Part shown: piece after piece, positions 1 to 10,400 of the stretch
Position numbering within the stretch: the stretch's first letter is position 1
Layout of the letters: each line of letters starts with the position of its first letter
NCBI RefSeq assembly: GCF_905163445.1
Contig: NC_053183.1
Span: forward strand, 17,546,001 to 17,610,000
Length of the DNA stretch: 64,000 nucleotides
DNA from: Pararge aegeria
Taxonomy: Eukaryota > Arthropoda > Insecta > Lepidoptera > Nymphalidae
Direction: 5' to 3'
Position numbers and translations under genes: made by a program
The notes under the pieces: generated by a model
Database searches by the model: none
What the model was told of the DNA's origin: nothing
Seen by the model: the letters and a program-made list of their open reading frames with translations, nothing else

Positions 1-545
1 TCACAATAATCAAAAGATTCGTCCAACGTCTCACATAAAATTCTTAGGACTAAACGTAGAGTTCACACTAACATGGAGGGCGCACATTGATACAGTATGC
101 GAAAAATTAAATAGATTTTTGCGTATGAAGTGTCAGTACATATAGCTCGGTGTTCTGGGCCAATAGGGCAGATGTAAGCAGGGCATTCATTGCCCAAAAA
201 AAGTGTATTCGAGCTATGCGCAGTGCTTTACCGCTGGACAGTTGCAGAGCAATATATAAACAATTAAAGTTGCTTATACATCTTTGAGACAGGGTGCTTT
301 GTGCAAAAGCATAAGGCATTATTACAACGGCCAGTGATGCGTACTCTAGGTATGTTAGAAATCCCAATCGTTTAGTTTTAAACTACCTTCCCAAAACTAA
401 GTACATATTTTGATAAAAATTTTGTTATGTGCATTAAAGTATATCATAAAATACCTAATTCTATGAAATCATTAGCAATTAATCAATTTAAAACTAAATT
501 ATTGAACTGTGTCAAATTTTTTTGACATGAAAGAATTTTTTGAAT
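1..545 (+). mobile_element. LINE reverse transcriptase C-terminal remnant
   Basis: Translating the + strand from about position 35 gives the post-catalytic part of a LINE reverse transcriptase, including HIKFLGLNVEFTLTW near 35-80 and QKKCIRAMRSALPLDSCRA near 195-250. This is the 'QKK..RAI...PLESC' region found in Jockey/CR1-like elements of insects. The frame is broken by stops and shifts, for example near 140 and 290, so the copy is dead. It begins upstream of the window. It lies in an intron of the STT3A gene, whose next exon starts at 1299. The clade assignment is uncertain. Confidence 0.7.
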
Positions 546-1298
546 TAAAATTTAATAATGATGTATAATTTGGTAATAATGACGTTAACATTGAATTAAT
601 TGTACTATGATTGTGTATATTCCTAGACTATAACATGTAATAAGTTTGACAAAAATTATTGTTTACTGTGGTAGAATTTAATGTAAAACATTGCAAGCCA
701 TTGTGTGGCTGATTGTAAATTGCACAATTTAAATTGACTTTACTACTACCTTGTATACCTACTTTAAAAAAAGATATTATTATATAATATATATATATCA
801 TTTATTGATTTTCATTTTTTTTTAAATTCTTAACAATGCTTAGAAAAACAAAAAACACTAAAAATTTATAAGAAAGAAAAAATCCACCCTCCGCTTGCGG
901 GGCTTTTGAATGCCCAAGCAACCGGTGGTCAGGGCTCCATAGTGAGGAACCTCCTCACAATACGCGCCGTTTCAAGGACTACTGCCTTCTGTATCCGACC
1001 CTTTATTATTATAATAAAATATATATTATAAGAACATGTGATATTTACAATAATAAGTATCAACATATAGACCAATTTTTTGTATCTGCCTTCAAAAAAT
1101 GAACTTGAATGTTTTTTTTTTTTTCTTAGATTTACTTTTTAAAAATGAGCATTCTTATAGATGGCGATGTGTATTGTCGTATTATTATTTATTTATTTAT
1201 TTATATACGGGAGTGGCCTGTACAGCATAACTTTACGAGCTTTCGCTAGCGCGCGGAACAGAACAAAATAATAAATTAAAAATGATGATATTCCGCAG
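546..1298. other. STT3A intron sequence, no gene
   Basis: AT-rich intron. At about 885-1005 there is a less AT-rich block (it contains CCACCCTCCGCTTGCGG) that looks like an internal piece of an old retroelement in inverse orientation. An (AT)n run lies at 783-800 and an ATTT-rich run at 1186-1205. No exon is recognisable. Confidence 0.45.
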
Positions 1299-2764
1299 AC
1301 ATCAACAAGTTCCTGTGGATGGTGCGCATCGGCGGCAGTACGGACCGCGGGGCGCACATCAAGGAGGCGGACTACTACACCGGCTCGGGCGAGTTCCGGG
1401 TGGACGCTCACGGCTCGCCCACGCTGCTCAACTGCCTCATGTACAAGATGAGCTATTACAAGTTCGGCCTCGTCTACACCGAGGGAGGTGCGTACTCTGC
1501 GTACACGATCTGCGATTTTTTTAAATTCCACTACAAGTAAGCTAAACCAGCAGGTGAGATAACAGTCTAGGGGACTGCAATCTCACCTGGTGGTAAGTAA
1601 TGATGCAGTGCAGATGAAGATGGTAACGGGCTAACCGATTAGGAGTATTCAAAATTCATTTATTTCAAGTAGGCCTAATATAAGTACTTTTACCACCGGT
1701 TCGGAAGGCAGATTCTACCGAGAAGAAGCCGGCAAGAAACTCAGCAGTTGCTCTTTTCCAACATCAAAAATTTACATTTTAACATTCATTTTTCTATCTT
1801 GTGAGAGATGAAAGCGGAGCCGGATGCTTCAAAGCAACCTTGTCATTATACTAATACTAACATTCTAATGTACTACAACAGTACACACACCGCTATCTCG
1901 CCACAAAGTAAGCGTAGCTTGTGTTATGGGTACTAAGATGACTGATGATTATTTTTATCAATAATATACATAAATACTTATAACACACAGATAAACACCC
2001 AGACATTGAAAAATATTCATGTTCATCACACAAACATTCGCCAGTTGTGGTAATCGACCCCACGGCCTTGACTCGGAAAGTAGGGTCAATGCCCACTGCG
2101 CCAGTTGTCCGTTAAATCGTTATATTAAACCCATACCTCTAATCGGTTTCTACGCGATATCGGTAGGGTGATAACTGGCCACAACCAGACTAGGTTAGAG
2201 AAAATTTAGAAACTATAAATTCCTCTGCCGGAGATGGAATCTGGGACCTTCCACTTAGAAGCACAGCGCTCACCGTTGCCCTAGAAAGACTTGTCAAACC
2301 GTCGTATAGCACCTGGGAGCCAATAATAATAATAATAATAATATCATTTAAGTAAAAAGGACCTAATGACACTCGTCTTTAGGTATATTACATTGTAGGA
2401 TTTTACTGTTTTCGACCTTCATTGCTTCATCGAGCTATTTTTTTTCTGTGCTCATGGTACACATAAGAAATTTTTGTTCCCGTGCTTCTTAGTAGATGGA
2501 CCATTTTATTCTCCCTACGAGCTACGAGTTATTTCCACCAACTTCGACTCTACTTTTACAGCCACTACTAATTAAGGTAGAATCTGCACATGAAATTATA
2601 AATACATTTCGTTCACAGGTCGACCACCCGGCTACGACCGCGTACGCGGCGCGGAAATCGGAAACAAAGACTTTAACCTTGACGTACTAGAAGAGGCGTA
2701 CACCACAGAGCACTGGCTAGTTCGTATTTACAAGGTGAAACCTTTACCCAACCGGGGTCTTTGA
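1299..2764 (+). CDS. STT3A: STT3A, catalytic subunit of oligosaccharyltransferase (3' end of gene)
   Basis: The gene is partial; only the last two coding exons are in the window: 1299-1487 (acceptor CAG, donor GTGCGT) and 2619-2764 (acceptor CACAG, stop TGA 2762-2764). Joined in frame, with the intron after the first base of a codon, they encode the C-terminal lumenal segment. Readable stretches are INKFLWMVRIGGSTD, DYYTGSGEFRVD, GSPTLLNCLMYKM, RPPGYDRVRGAEIGNKDF and EEAYTTEHWLVRIYKVK. STT3 transfers the lipid-linked oligosaccharide to Asn in N-X-S/T sequons in the ER membrane. The protein ends shortly after NRGL and has no lysine-rich extension. That is the STT3A pattern; STT3B has a long basic tail. 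The catalytic WWDYG region lies upstream of the window. The paralogue call rests on this C-terminus only. Confidence 0.9.
1585..1780. repeat. SINE fragment followed by LINE 3'-end repeat in the STT3A intron
   Basis: Positions 1585-1650 match, in inverse orientation, the 3' part of the tRNA-derived SINE described at 27612 (the 'caggtgagattgcagt' and 'aggttagcccg' segments). From about 1652 the sequence changes to the conserved tail 'caagtaggcctaatataag' and 'ttcggaaggcagattctacc', also seen at 7776, 9435 and 16131. That tail is a common lepidopteran LINE 3' end, here in inverse orientation. Confidence 0.6.
1869..2106 (-). mobile_element. Metulj-like tRNA-derived SINE
   Basis: This copy is in inverse orientation. 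Diagnostic segments are 'aaagtaagcgtagcttgtg', 'gggtactaagatgactgat', 'cacccagacattgaaaa' and a tRNA-like head ending 'gcccactgcgcca'. The same family recurs at 6447, 7021, 7654, 11877, 17251, 28917, 33983 and 38379. The head carries A-box and B-box-like RNA polymerase III motifs. The name Metulj is given by resemblance to the nymphalid SINE and was not checked against a library. Confidence 0.75.
2112..2300 (-). mobile_element. Second tRNA-derived SINE family, inverse copy
   Basis: It contains 'atacctctaatcggtttctacgcg', 'ggtagggtgataactggcca' and, at the far end, 'agcgctcaccgttgcccta'. The last is the complement of the tRNA-like head seen cleanly at 27615 and 45655. It directly abuts the preceding SINE in the STT3A intron. 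Confidence 0.65.
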
Positions 2765-2931
2765 GTAGACACACACAAACAAAAGAAGTGAAAGTTATCT
2801 AAAAACATTTTACTTTGTGATAAGGATGAGGGGGAAATTCAATACTAAAACTAAATGATTTAACCATCAACTCCGTGTGCCGTTTTCGTGTAAACTGTGC
2901 TATTAAAATATTAAAATACAAGTGTCATAAA

Positions 2932-2951
2932 AATAAATTAAAAACAATAAA
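2932..2951 (+). terminator. Polyadenylation signals for STT3A
   Basis: AATAAA occurs at 2932-2937 and again at 2946-2951, about 170-190 bases after the STT3A stop. They are the first canonical signals downstream. A hAT-like element is inserted only about 30 bases further on. Confidence 0.6.
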
Positions 2952-2975
2952 AGTAGATTTTCTTTATGTAGGTGG

Positions 2976-3134
2976 GTTTCTATCAGTGGCGTGCACAGGA
3001 TTTTTGACCTGAGTATGCATAAAGAAGGAAGATAGCATAAGTTGGAAAGATCCTTGCTCTTTATGAGTTATGCAAAAATTGTAGGCTAAGCAGTGCTTTT
3101 GTGCTTGTATGTAGTGCACGCCACTGGTTTCTAT
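2976..3134. mobile_element. hAT-like miniature inverted-repeat element with 8-bp target duplication
   Basis: The element body is 2984-3126 (143 bp). It starts CAGTGGCGTGCA and ends TGCACGCCACTG, a perfect terminal inverted repeat. It is flanked by identical 8-bp direct repeats GTTTCTAT at 2976-2983 and 3127-3134. CA..TG termini with 8-bp duplications are the signature of hAT transposons. It has no coding capacity. Other copies are at 27383 and 48582. Confidence 0.85.
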
Positions 3135-3333
3135 ACTTATCTAACAATTTAAAAATTAAGTTTAAACAAGAATTACAAAAATATGGTTTACCTTATAAGA
3201 CAAGTAATAAAAACTAGACTTCGGGAGATGTTCATATTTCGATATTGTCCTTGATAGTGCCCATATTGCGTAATTTTTTACCGCATTGGCACACTTTTCA
3301 AACTCTACAATCTTAAAAAAAAATCCATTTCCA

Positions 3334-3573
3334 GCACGGCTATGGGCAGGAGACAATTATCTCCCCAGGGAAAGGATAAAAATTGTTCTTCTCCCACAGC
3401 TTTACCAACTCTGAGAACTGGCGCACAAGTGGAAATAATATCCAAATAATATATGTGTAATAATAAACGGGGTAAACTTCTCCTATTGCACGTTTCCGTG
3501 CTTGAGCAGGTACTCTTTAATAACATCACTTCAGTTCAGTCGGGGGATATCATTTTTTTCTCCTAGCCCTGCT
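3334..3573. mobile_element. Miniature element of the 'GGCTAGCA/GGGCAGGAG' family
   Basis: It runs from 'cagcacggctatgggcagga' to 'tcctagccctgctgg', with the family's internal motifs 'ctcccacagcttta', 'ggaaataatatccaaataat' and 'aataataaacggggtaaac'. Termini are inverted copies of about 20 bp. The end near 3510-3560 is diverged. The same family is seen at 6385, 6860, 8760, 22085, 26755 and 29515. No transposase; superfamily not determined. Confidence 0.65.
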
Positions 3574-3668
3574 GGCGGATATATACAGTATAGTTACAGT
3601 ATGAAAAGGACAGCAATACTTTTAGATCAGTCAATTTAGTTTACTTTAGAGATTTGTGTACAACAGTG

Positions 3669-3781
3669 TCCTAGTGTCAGATTTTCTACCTACCATTCGA
3701 TCGCGTATAAGTTAACTAGGATTTGTATCGAATCGAAAGAGGTCGAATTACAAGCTTTCGTAATTAAAATCTTACACTAGG
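3669..3781. mobile_element. Small inverted-repeat element
   Basis: It starts 'cctagtgtcagatttt' and ends 'aaaatcttacactagg', a 16-bp terminal repeat with one mismatch. A related element with ends 'gccaagtgtgtgatttt' and 'aaaatccaacacttggc' is at 40364-40519. Related tails lie near 4350-4400 and 49390-49455. It is non-coding. Confidence 0.55.
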
Positions 3782-4293
3782 CACTCAGGATGCATTATTA
3801 CGTTAATTTATGGGACAGTAAGACAGCTGAATTATGGATGGTCCATATTTAAAAAAATGTTTCAGTTTATTCAAATCGAAATTGTTTTTTTTTAAATCGC
3901 TGAATCGGCGGGTCCTATGTAACCAGTCAGTTATACCGCAAACGTCTAAGAGCCTCTTTATTAGTTAATTTTTGGGAGTTTTTACACTTAGAGTATAGAA
4001 ATTCTATTCTTATGATCAATATAGACGAAAAATAAGGTAAAAAGAGCTAATCGGTTTGCTGAATTCATACCATGGCATAAATCTAAAAACAAAGAGGTCT
4101 TAGTTGTGCTTTGTTTATGTTGTAGTATAAAAAATGTACGGGAGGATGTGTTTTTGATAATTTACCACTTACTGTAAAATAATGTATTATAATGTAAACA
4201 AAAAACTACCATTTCAAACGATGTTTTATTTTTCACTGTTTACAAAATCTTATGTAATTGAAAGAGCGCCTAGTGACACTACTGCTTCTCAGA

Positions 4294-4335
4294 ATTCGAG
4301 AGAGCGCAATCTAGTAACATTGCGCTCTCTCGAAT
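4294..4335. repeat. Perfect 17-bp hairpin
   Basis: ATTCGAGAGAGCGCAAT (4294-4310) is followed after 8 bases by its exact complement (4319-4335). It sits inside the diverged inverted-repeat element ending near 4402. There is no gene nearby. Confidence 0.8.
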
Positions 4336-6446
4336 CCATTCAAATCGTAGTTAACTTTCACGCGATCGTGTAAGTAAACGTAGGTAGAAAATCTCATATT
4401 AATCACCCTGGTTTTAAACCCCGTGGTATAAATTTGGTGCTGTTTTATGTATATATTTGTTGACTACAGCTGTGGTGGGTGCCAGGTGGTACATATTTGG
4501 AAAATCCAAAAGTGCACGCCTCATAATCTCATTCATTACAATAAAATTGAGATATTTATTATTGTAAATAATAATTAAACTACATCTAATTATACCGTGA
4601 AAAGTAATAGGCTTCTATTCCTCAAAATACTTAAGCCTATAAAAAAAAATCGATAAGTGAAGTATTTCGCTCGTCATCGTGACCACAAGATACGGGATTC
4701 GCACACACCGGGATACAGACACACGGACGTCCAAGACAGAACTTTTTTAAACAATTTTTTAATTAGTTAAAATTATAAAAAGAGATTTAAAAATAGCATG
4801 AGTGTTAAAAATAGTTTTTTTTCCCAACATTTGTCTATTTATATTCACTTAAAATAAAGAATAAAAAGGGACATTTTAAGTTGGAGAATCACTTGGTGTG
4901 CGAAAACTGACAGTAATACCCGCCTCAACGCTTGGCTTATGAGGCGTGCAATAGTTTTGATATTTTAAATGATACACTAAAATAAGTCTGTTCTTAATGC
5001 CCTAAGTTTCAACGAGTATATAATAATGAGGTAGAGCTAGTAGGTTTACCTATATATACCTGTGCTGAGAAAATATTCTAAAGTTAAGCAAGTTTACTGG
5101 CTGTGATTTATGCAGCATTCAGCAGTCATCCTTGGCACAGTTGTTCGTAAAATAAGTCATTTATATGAAATTTGCGACGATTCAAAAGTTTAGCTTTTTG
5201 GGCTGTATGTTGTCTGTCAGGAGTATACTTTTTTATAGATGTATGTTTATTTAGTGTAATAAACATATAACGTATGACACTCAAATAGAACTAATTATTG
5301 TGTAATTTGAAATATCAAAGGCTTACATGTTACTTAACATAAGATTTTGGTCATTAATAAAATATACTAGGCATTCATAGTTCGTTTTTTGTTATAATGC
5401 TTCGCACAAAGCTTAATTATTTACATTTATTATAATTTGATTAAAATGAATAGACAATCCTTATTACATTAATATGTTCATATAAATGATTCAATAATAT
5501 TATTTACCTATGAGGAAATGAATGTAAGTGAAAGATGAAAGGACATGTTGTATAAATTCATTGTTTTTTTATTTGAATAAAAAGTAATTATTAATACAAC
5601 TGGGTTTTACTTTTACATAACTATAACTAATATTTTCTAAACAGTCAATAGGATTAAAATAAATACTTAATCATTTGTACTATTATATACTGGCCGCTTG
5701 GAGAACGTGTTTCTGACATCTGTCGCATTATCAATGAAAGTTCCTTCGTTGGGATACCCGTTTAGTTGACTAATCAATAATACGAGGAAGAAAGAAGGAA
5801 GCGGTGAGTCTTGTGGTACTTCAGCTTCGGCTCCCTTTTCAGCGGACCGATATCGCACCATTAACTTTTCGGAGTTATGTGCTTTTATAATTTAATCCAT
5901 GTTAATATATATAAACAGTGATGGAAAACTTCGTGAGCAAACCTGCATGTTTGAGAGTTTTCTATAACGTTTTTAAAGGTTGCCTAACCCTACGATTGCC
6001 TGGCAGAGATAGCTACTAAGCGATAAGGCCGCCTTTTGGAATCTGCTTGTCTTTTTTTATATTCTTTTGTTTCTTCAACTTCAAGTGGTGTTACACACAT
6101 TCCATCCTAACCTCAATAAATCGCGCAGTCAGCAACGACCCAGACCAATTGGAGACGACTTGGATTCACCGACGTTAATCGTGGTTACCTCCAAGCGTAG
6201 CAATGCAGAACAATCAATATTTGAAACTAACATCGATCTGTAGTCACACATTTAGTTATAGTTTTGTTTTGGAATCTTCAGTAATAAATTTGTTTTAAAT
6301 TACAATTTGCACCCCTTTGCATCTCAAAGTAAGTAGTGTTACAAAAAAAGAGTATAAACAGACAAAGGTGTTTGGTGCTCTAGCATGGATAGGTGTCAAT
6401 TATCTCAGCGGGGAAAGGATACAAATTTATCTTCTCCCACAGCTTT

Positions 6447-6700
6447 GACGGCCGATTGGCGCAGTGGGCAGCGACCCTGCTCTCTGAGCCAAGGCCGTGG
6501 ATTCGATTCCCACAACTGGACAATGTTTGTGTGATGAATATGAACATCTTTCAGTGTCTGGGTGTTTATATATATATATTATAAGTATTTATGTATATTA
6601 TTCATATAATTATTCATCAGTCATCTTAGTACCCATAACACAAGCTATGCTTACTTTGGGGCTAGATGTGTATTGTCGCAGTATATTTATTTATTTATAA
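6447..6700 (+). mobile_element. Metulj-like SINE, nearly full length
   Basis: The head 'ggccgattggcgcagtgggc' carries an A-box-like motif and 'gtggattcgattcccaca' a B-box. The body includes 'cagtgtctgggtgtttatat', 'ttcatcagtcatcttagta' and a TTTATTTATTTATAA tail. It is inserted in the left unit of the head-to-head element. Confidence 0.8.
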
Positions 6701-7020
6701 ACTCTCAATGCACTGGTAGTTGTGCACAAGTGACAATAATATACAAATAATATATGTGTAATAATAAGCGGGGGTAATCTTTTTTTATTCTATGTTCCCA
6801 TGCTTTAGCAGGTGGACACATTCATTTGACAAAAAGGATAAAGAAAAATTTTTATCCCCCGATTATATCCCCTGACAAGGGTTATAATTAACGTGCCCAC
6901 ATGCTAAAGCATGGGAGCAGGGAATAGGAGAAGTTTAACCGTTTATTATTAAATACACAAATATATACAAATATATTAAATGGATATTATTTTCACTTGT
7001 GCGCCAGTGCATTGGGTTTA

Positions 7021-7259
7021 TAAATAAATAAATATACTACGAAAATACACATCTAACCCCAAAGTAAGCATAGCTTGTGTTTTGGGTACTAAGATGACTG
7101 ATGAATAATTATATGAATAATATACATAAATACTTATAATATATAGATAAACACCCAGACACTGAAAAACATTCATGTTCATCACACAAACATTGTCTAT
7201 TCGATTCCCAGTGTGGCAATCGAATCCACGGCCTTAGCTCAGAAGGCAGGGTCGCTGCC
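7021..7259 (-). mobile_element. Metulj-like SINE, inverse copy
   Basis: This is the complement of the family: 'aaagtaagcatagcttgtg', 'cacccagacactgaaaaac' and the head 'ggccttagctcagaaggcag'. The sequence AATGCA flanks it on both sides (7009-7014 region and 7260-7265), consistent with a short target duplication. It is inserted in the right unit of the composite element. Confidence 0.75.
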
Positions 7260-7461
7260 TGCATTGAGAGTCGATAAAGCTGTGGGAGAAAAAAAATTGT
7301 TATCCTTTCCCCGGGGAGATAATTGTCTCCTGCCCATACTAGCCCTGCTGGTTAAGAGTATAAACAAACAAAGGTGTTTTCGCACCAATCCACACTTGAC
7401 CAGAGTAGTGGACCTCAGCCATTTACTTTAACGAGTAATGGGTTTATAATGATGGTAATTA

Positions 7462-10400
7462 TCATTCACTATAATGTTCAGCATAGCTTTGATCCGTGCA
7501 GTCCTCTGGGAGGAAGGTGTCATCATTGTTGTAGTTATTCTTGTTGGGTCGGAACCGCTTCGGACGCTTTTGCTGCTGCTCCTCGCGTCGCAAACCAAAC
7601 TGGAATCATAATAGGATACTTTTTAACTATACCAAATTCATTATACTAAATTTGACGGCCGATTGGCGCAGTGGGCAGCGACTCTGCTTTCAAAGGTCGT
7701 GGGTTCGATTCCCACAACTGGAAATGTTTGTGTGATAAGCATGAACGTTTTTCAATGTCTTCGTTTTCATCTGTATTTTATATTTCAAAATTCAAAATTC
7801 ATTTATTTCAAGTAGGCCTAATATAAGCACTTTTGAAACGTCAAGTCTGTCTGTGTGTAGTGACTACCACTATGTGTATTATTAATAGAATTATTCATCA
7901 GTCATCTTAGTACCCATAACACAAGCAAATCTTACTTTTGGACTAGATTAGAGAGTCGTAGTATATTTATTTATTATTAATTTGTTTTGGTCGAGTTAGT
8001 TACGAGTCACAGCGCGGTAGATAATTTTTTTTTAATTAAATTGCAAATAATGCATAAATATCATGTGGTGATCGCAGATTAGAATACAGTTGTCACCGCT
8101 TTTCTTTTCCTACTTTTGTTCTTAGCTATGTTTTATGTAAATTGTTCCAAAATGGCCGCTTCTACGAATGGCGGATAACATATTTTTTCACAACTCCCTC
8201 AATATGGGTAACTAGTAGAATATGATGACAAATTTCATATCTATGATAGCCTTCAACATAAAATGGCGAGTTATGGTTTTAATAACTGGGTTTTTTAATT
8301 TTTATATTTGATATAGTGAACTTACTTGGCGAACAAGTCTGTATGGACCAACATCATTCATAAAGGCCTCTTTAAAAGCCTTGCGTAGTGGTTTCATCTT
8401 GAATACTGAACATTGTTGTCTCAATACCTCGGATACCCCCTCTGGAAGTTCTAACAATAGAAATGCCTTATTAGTATAAAATCAAATTGTTTAGAATAGT
8501 TTTGAAAGCAAATAAATTAACTTTAATCTGGATGGATGTGCAACTTTGGTTAAAATTATTAGTAGACCTTGTCTGACAAAGCTTGACAGGGCATAAATGT
8601 GTTCCTACTTACAGCATTGCTGTGTTCCGGTCCAAAGAGTGTGATTACAGGCAAATGCGGCTTAACACGTAGGCCACAGGGCGGCATGTTGTAGGATGTG
8701 TTCTTTGCTCTATGAAGTGTTGCTCGTTTAATAAGAGCTATTTTTAATTTACCATCAGGAGCAAAAATGCAGGAGGCAAAAATTTTATCCCCTAATAGGG
8801 GATATAATTAACGTGTCCAACTGCTAAGGAAACATGGAAAAGGAAAAGTTTACTCCGGTCATTACTACACATATATTATTTGGATATTATTTCCCCTTGT
8901 GCACCAGTGCTTTGTGAGTTGATAAAGCTGCAGGAGAAGATTAATTTTTATCCTCCTGCCCATACAAGTGCAGGTGGCTCATTTTCTTGGTCTGTCAAAT
9001 ATGACTATGAAAATAAAATTTAAATCCAGCCAGTTTATTCAAAGTCTGATTACCATTTTCCTTGAAGCAGTATGTCTTGGGCCTAATGTCATAAACTCTG
9101 TAGTCCAACATCAGAGTGACTTGGATATGTTCATCTTCTTCCTCCTCATGGCTTTGTGCAGAGAATGATATCTCTATATGGGAGCCGTCAAGCAATTTAA
9201 ACAGGTCTGCTTCTGTTCTCACTAGTTCCTGTAAGAGAATAAAGGTATTCCTTTGAAAAGTGCATAATTTCTAAAGATCCAGAGTACAGCCTGCTTTTAT
9301 AACATACCAAGGGTAATATTAGATCAACCTTTACATAAGTTTAAAAAATATGTTAAAACACATTGAATCAATCATGGTTACTACAAGATACATGAATTCC
9401 TTAACTACAAGGTTGCTTGGAAGCAGGCTACTCCACTCTCATCTCTCACAATAAAAAAAATTCTAAAGATTTTTAAATTATTAGATGATTTTGGAAAAGA
9501 GCGAACTGCTGAGTTTCTTGCCAGTTCTACTCAGTAGGATCTGCCTTCTGAACCAATGGTAGAGTCACTGCAAACAGACTGACGTGCCGTTGCAAAATGT
9601 GTGTAGGCTTACTTGAAATAAACGAATTTTGAATTTTGAGTATTTAACACCACATCTACCATTTTCTCATAGTAATTATATATTTTTGGTATGTTTATTT
9701 AGTCCATTGCTTCATTGGTTCAGAAGGCTGTTCAAGCACAGATCACAAGACTGGGTTTGAATCCTGGGTTAAGCCAAAAATTATCAGGTATAGTGGGTCT
9801 GTAAGTTATTTACTCTTAAACAATTTTCAGTACCAGCCTGAGGTTTAAAAGTTAGATGTTTCAACCCCCTGTGCACTTTAAGCTGTCAGTCACAGTTGTT
9901 ATCACTTGTGATAATAGACTTTACAGGCCTTGCACACAAAACCATTGCACCGGCTTGCATAGCATATAGCATAGATCTATGCTATAAATCTGTCTCGCGT
10001 ATGTCGAGTGAGACGATGATGACGATTCAGTGTGTGGTGCTCTTTTGTAGCCGTTATTCTCCCTCAGCACTGTAATTACTTAATGTACCTTCAAAGCTTC
10101 ATATTGCTGCAGTCTATCATAGTACGCCACAAGAGCCCTCCTTATAGCGCCCAGACACCTTGGCCTTGTGATCTTATCAAACTCTTCTACAACTGCCTTC
10201 AAATTGAAACCGAGTGGCATTGTTGATTTTGATATTTCATTACCATCTGAAAAAAAAACAATAAATTATCTAGCAAGTCTTGCGATTTTAAAATATTGTA
10301 TTCACAGCATTTACAAGGAAAAGCAATAGTTAAAATATTATAATAATAGTATGTTTTTAAATATACTTAAGGAAAAAGTAACAAAAAGATGGTTTTCAAA

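Larger units (their letters stand above)
3574..6383. other. Intergenic region between STT3A and CENP-P-like gene, repeats only
   Basis: AT-rich sequence without a recognisable exon. It contains small inverted-repeat elements (3669-3781 and 4225-4402) and a LINE 3'-end-like stretch on the + strand at about 5990-6100 ('gcctggcagagatagctact', 'gataaggccgccttttgga'). A diverged retroelement tail at about 5870-5990 includes 'aacctgcatgtttgagagtt'. The minus-strand open frame at 5667-5861 has no recognisable homology. Confidence 0.5.
6385..7352. mobile_element. Two head-to-head miniature elements, each interrupted by a SINE
   Basis: The left element (about 6385-6850) and right element (about 6856-7352) belong to the 'GGCTAGCA/GGGCAGGAG' family and face each other. 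This forms an imperfect inverted repeat nearly 1 kb long, centred near 6855. Matching internal segments are 'gtgtaataataagcggggg' on the left and its complement-like partner near 6935. The left unit is interrupted by a + strand SINE (6447-6700) after 'cacagcttt'. The right unit is interrupted by a minus SINE (7021-7259) next to 'aatgca'. The insertion points differ, so the SINEs arrived separately. Confidence 0.65.

Noticed and set aside
1193..1531. 112-codon antisense frame over the STT3A exon
   Set aside because: It is the complement of a conserved GC-rich coding exon and has no homology of its own.
5667..5861. 64-codon minus-strand open frame with a hydrophobic patch
   Set aside because: No recognisable homology, no convincing splice context, and it lies in repeat-rich intergenic DNA.
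6447..6520. tRNA-like segment with A- and B-box motifs (also at 7654, 27615 and 45655)
   Set aside because: These are heads of tRNA-derived SINEs. They do not fold into a full cloverleaf with an acceptor stem and they recur with the same SINE bodies, so they are not tRNA genes.
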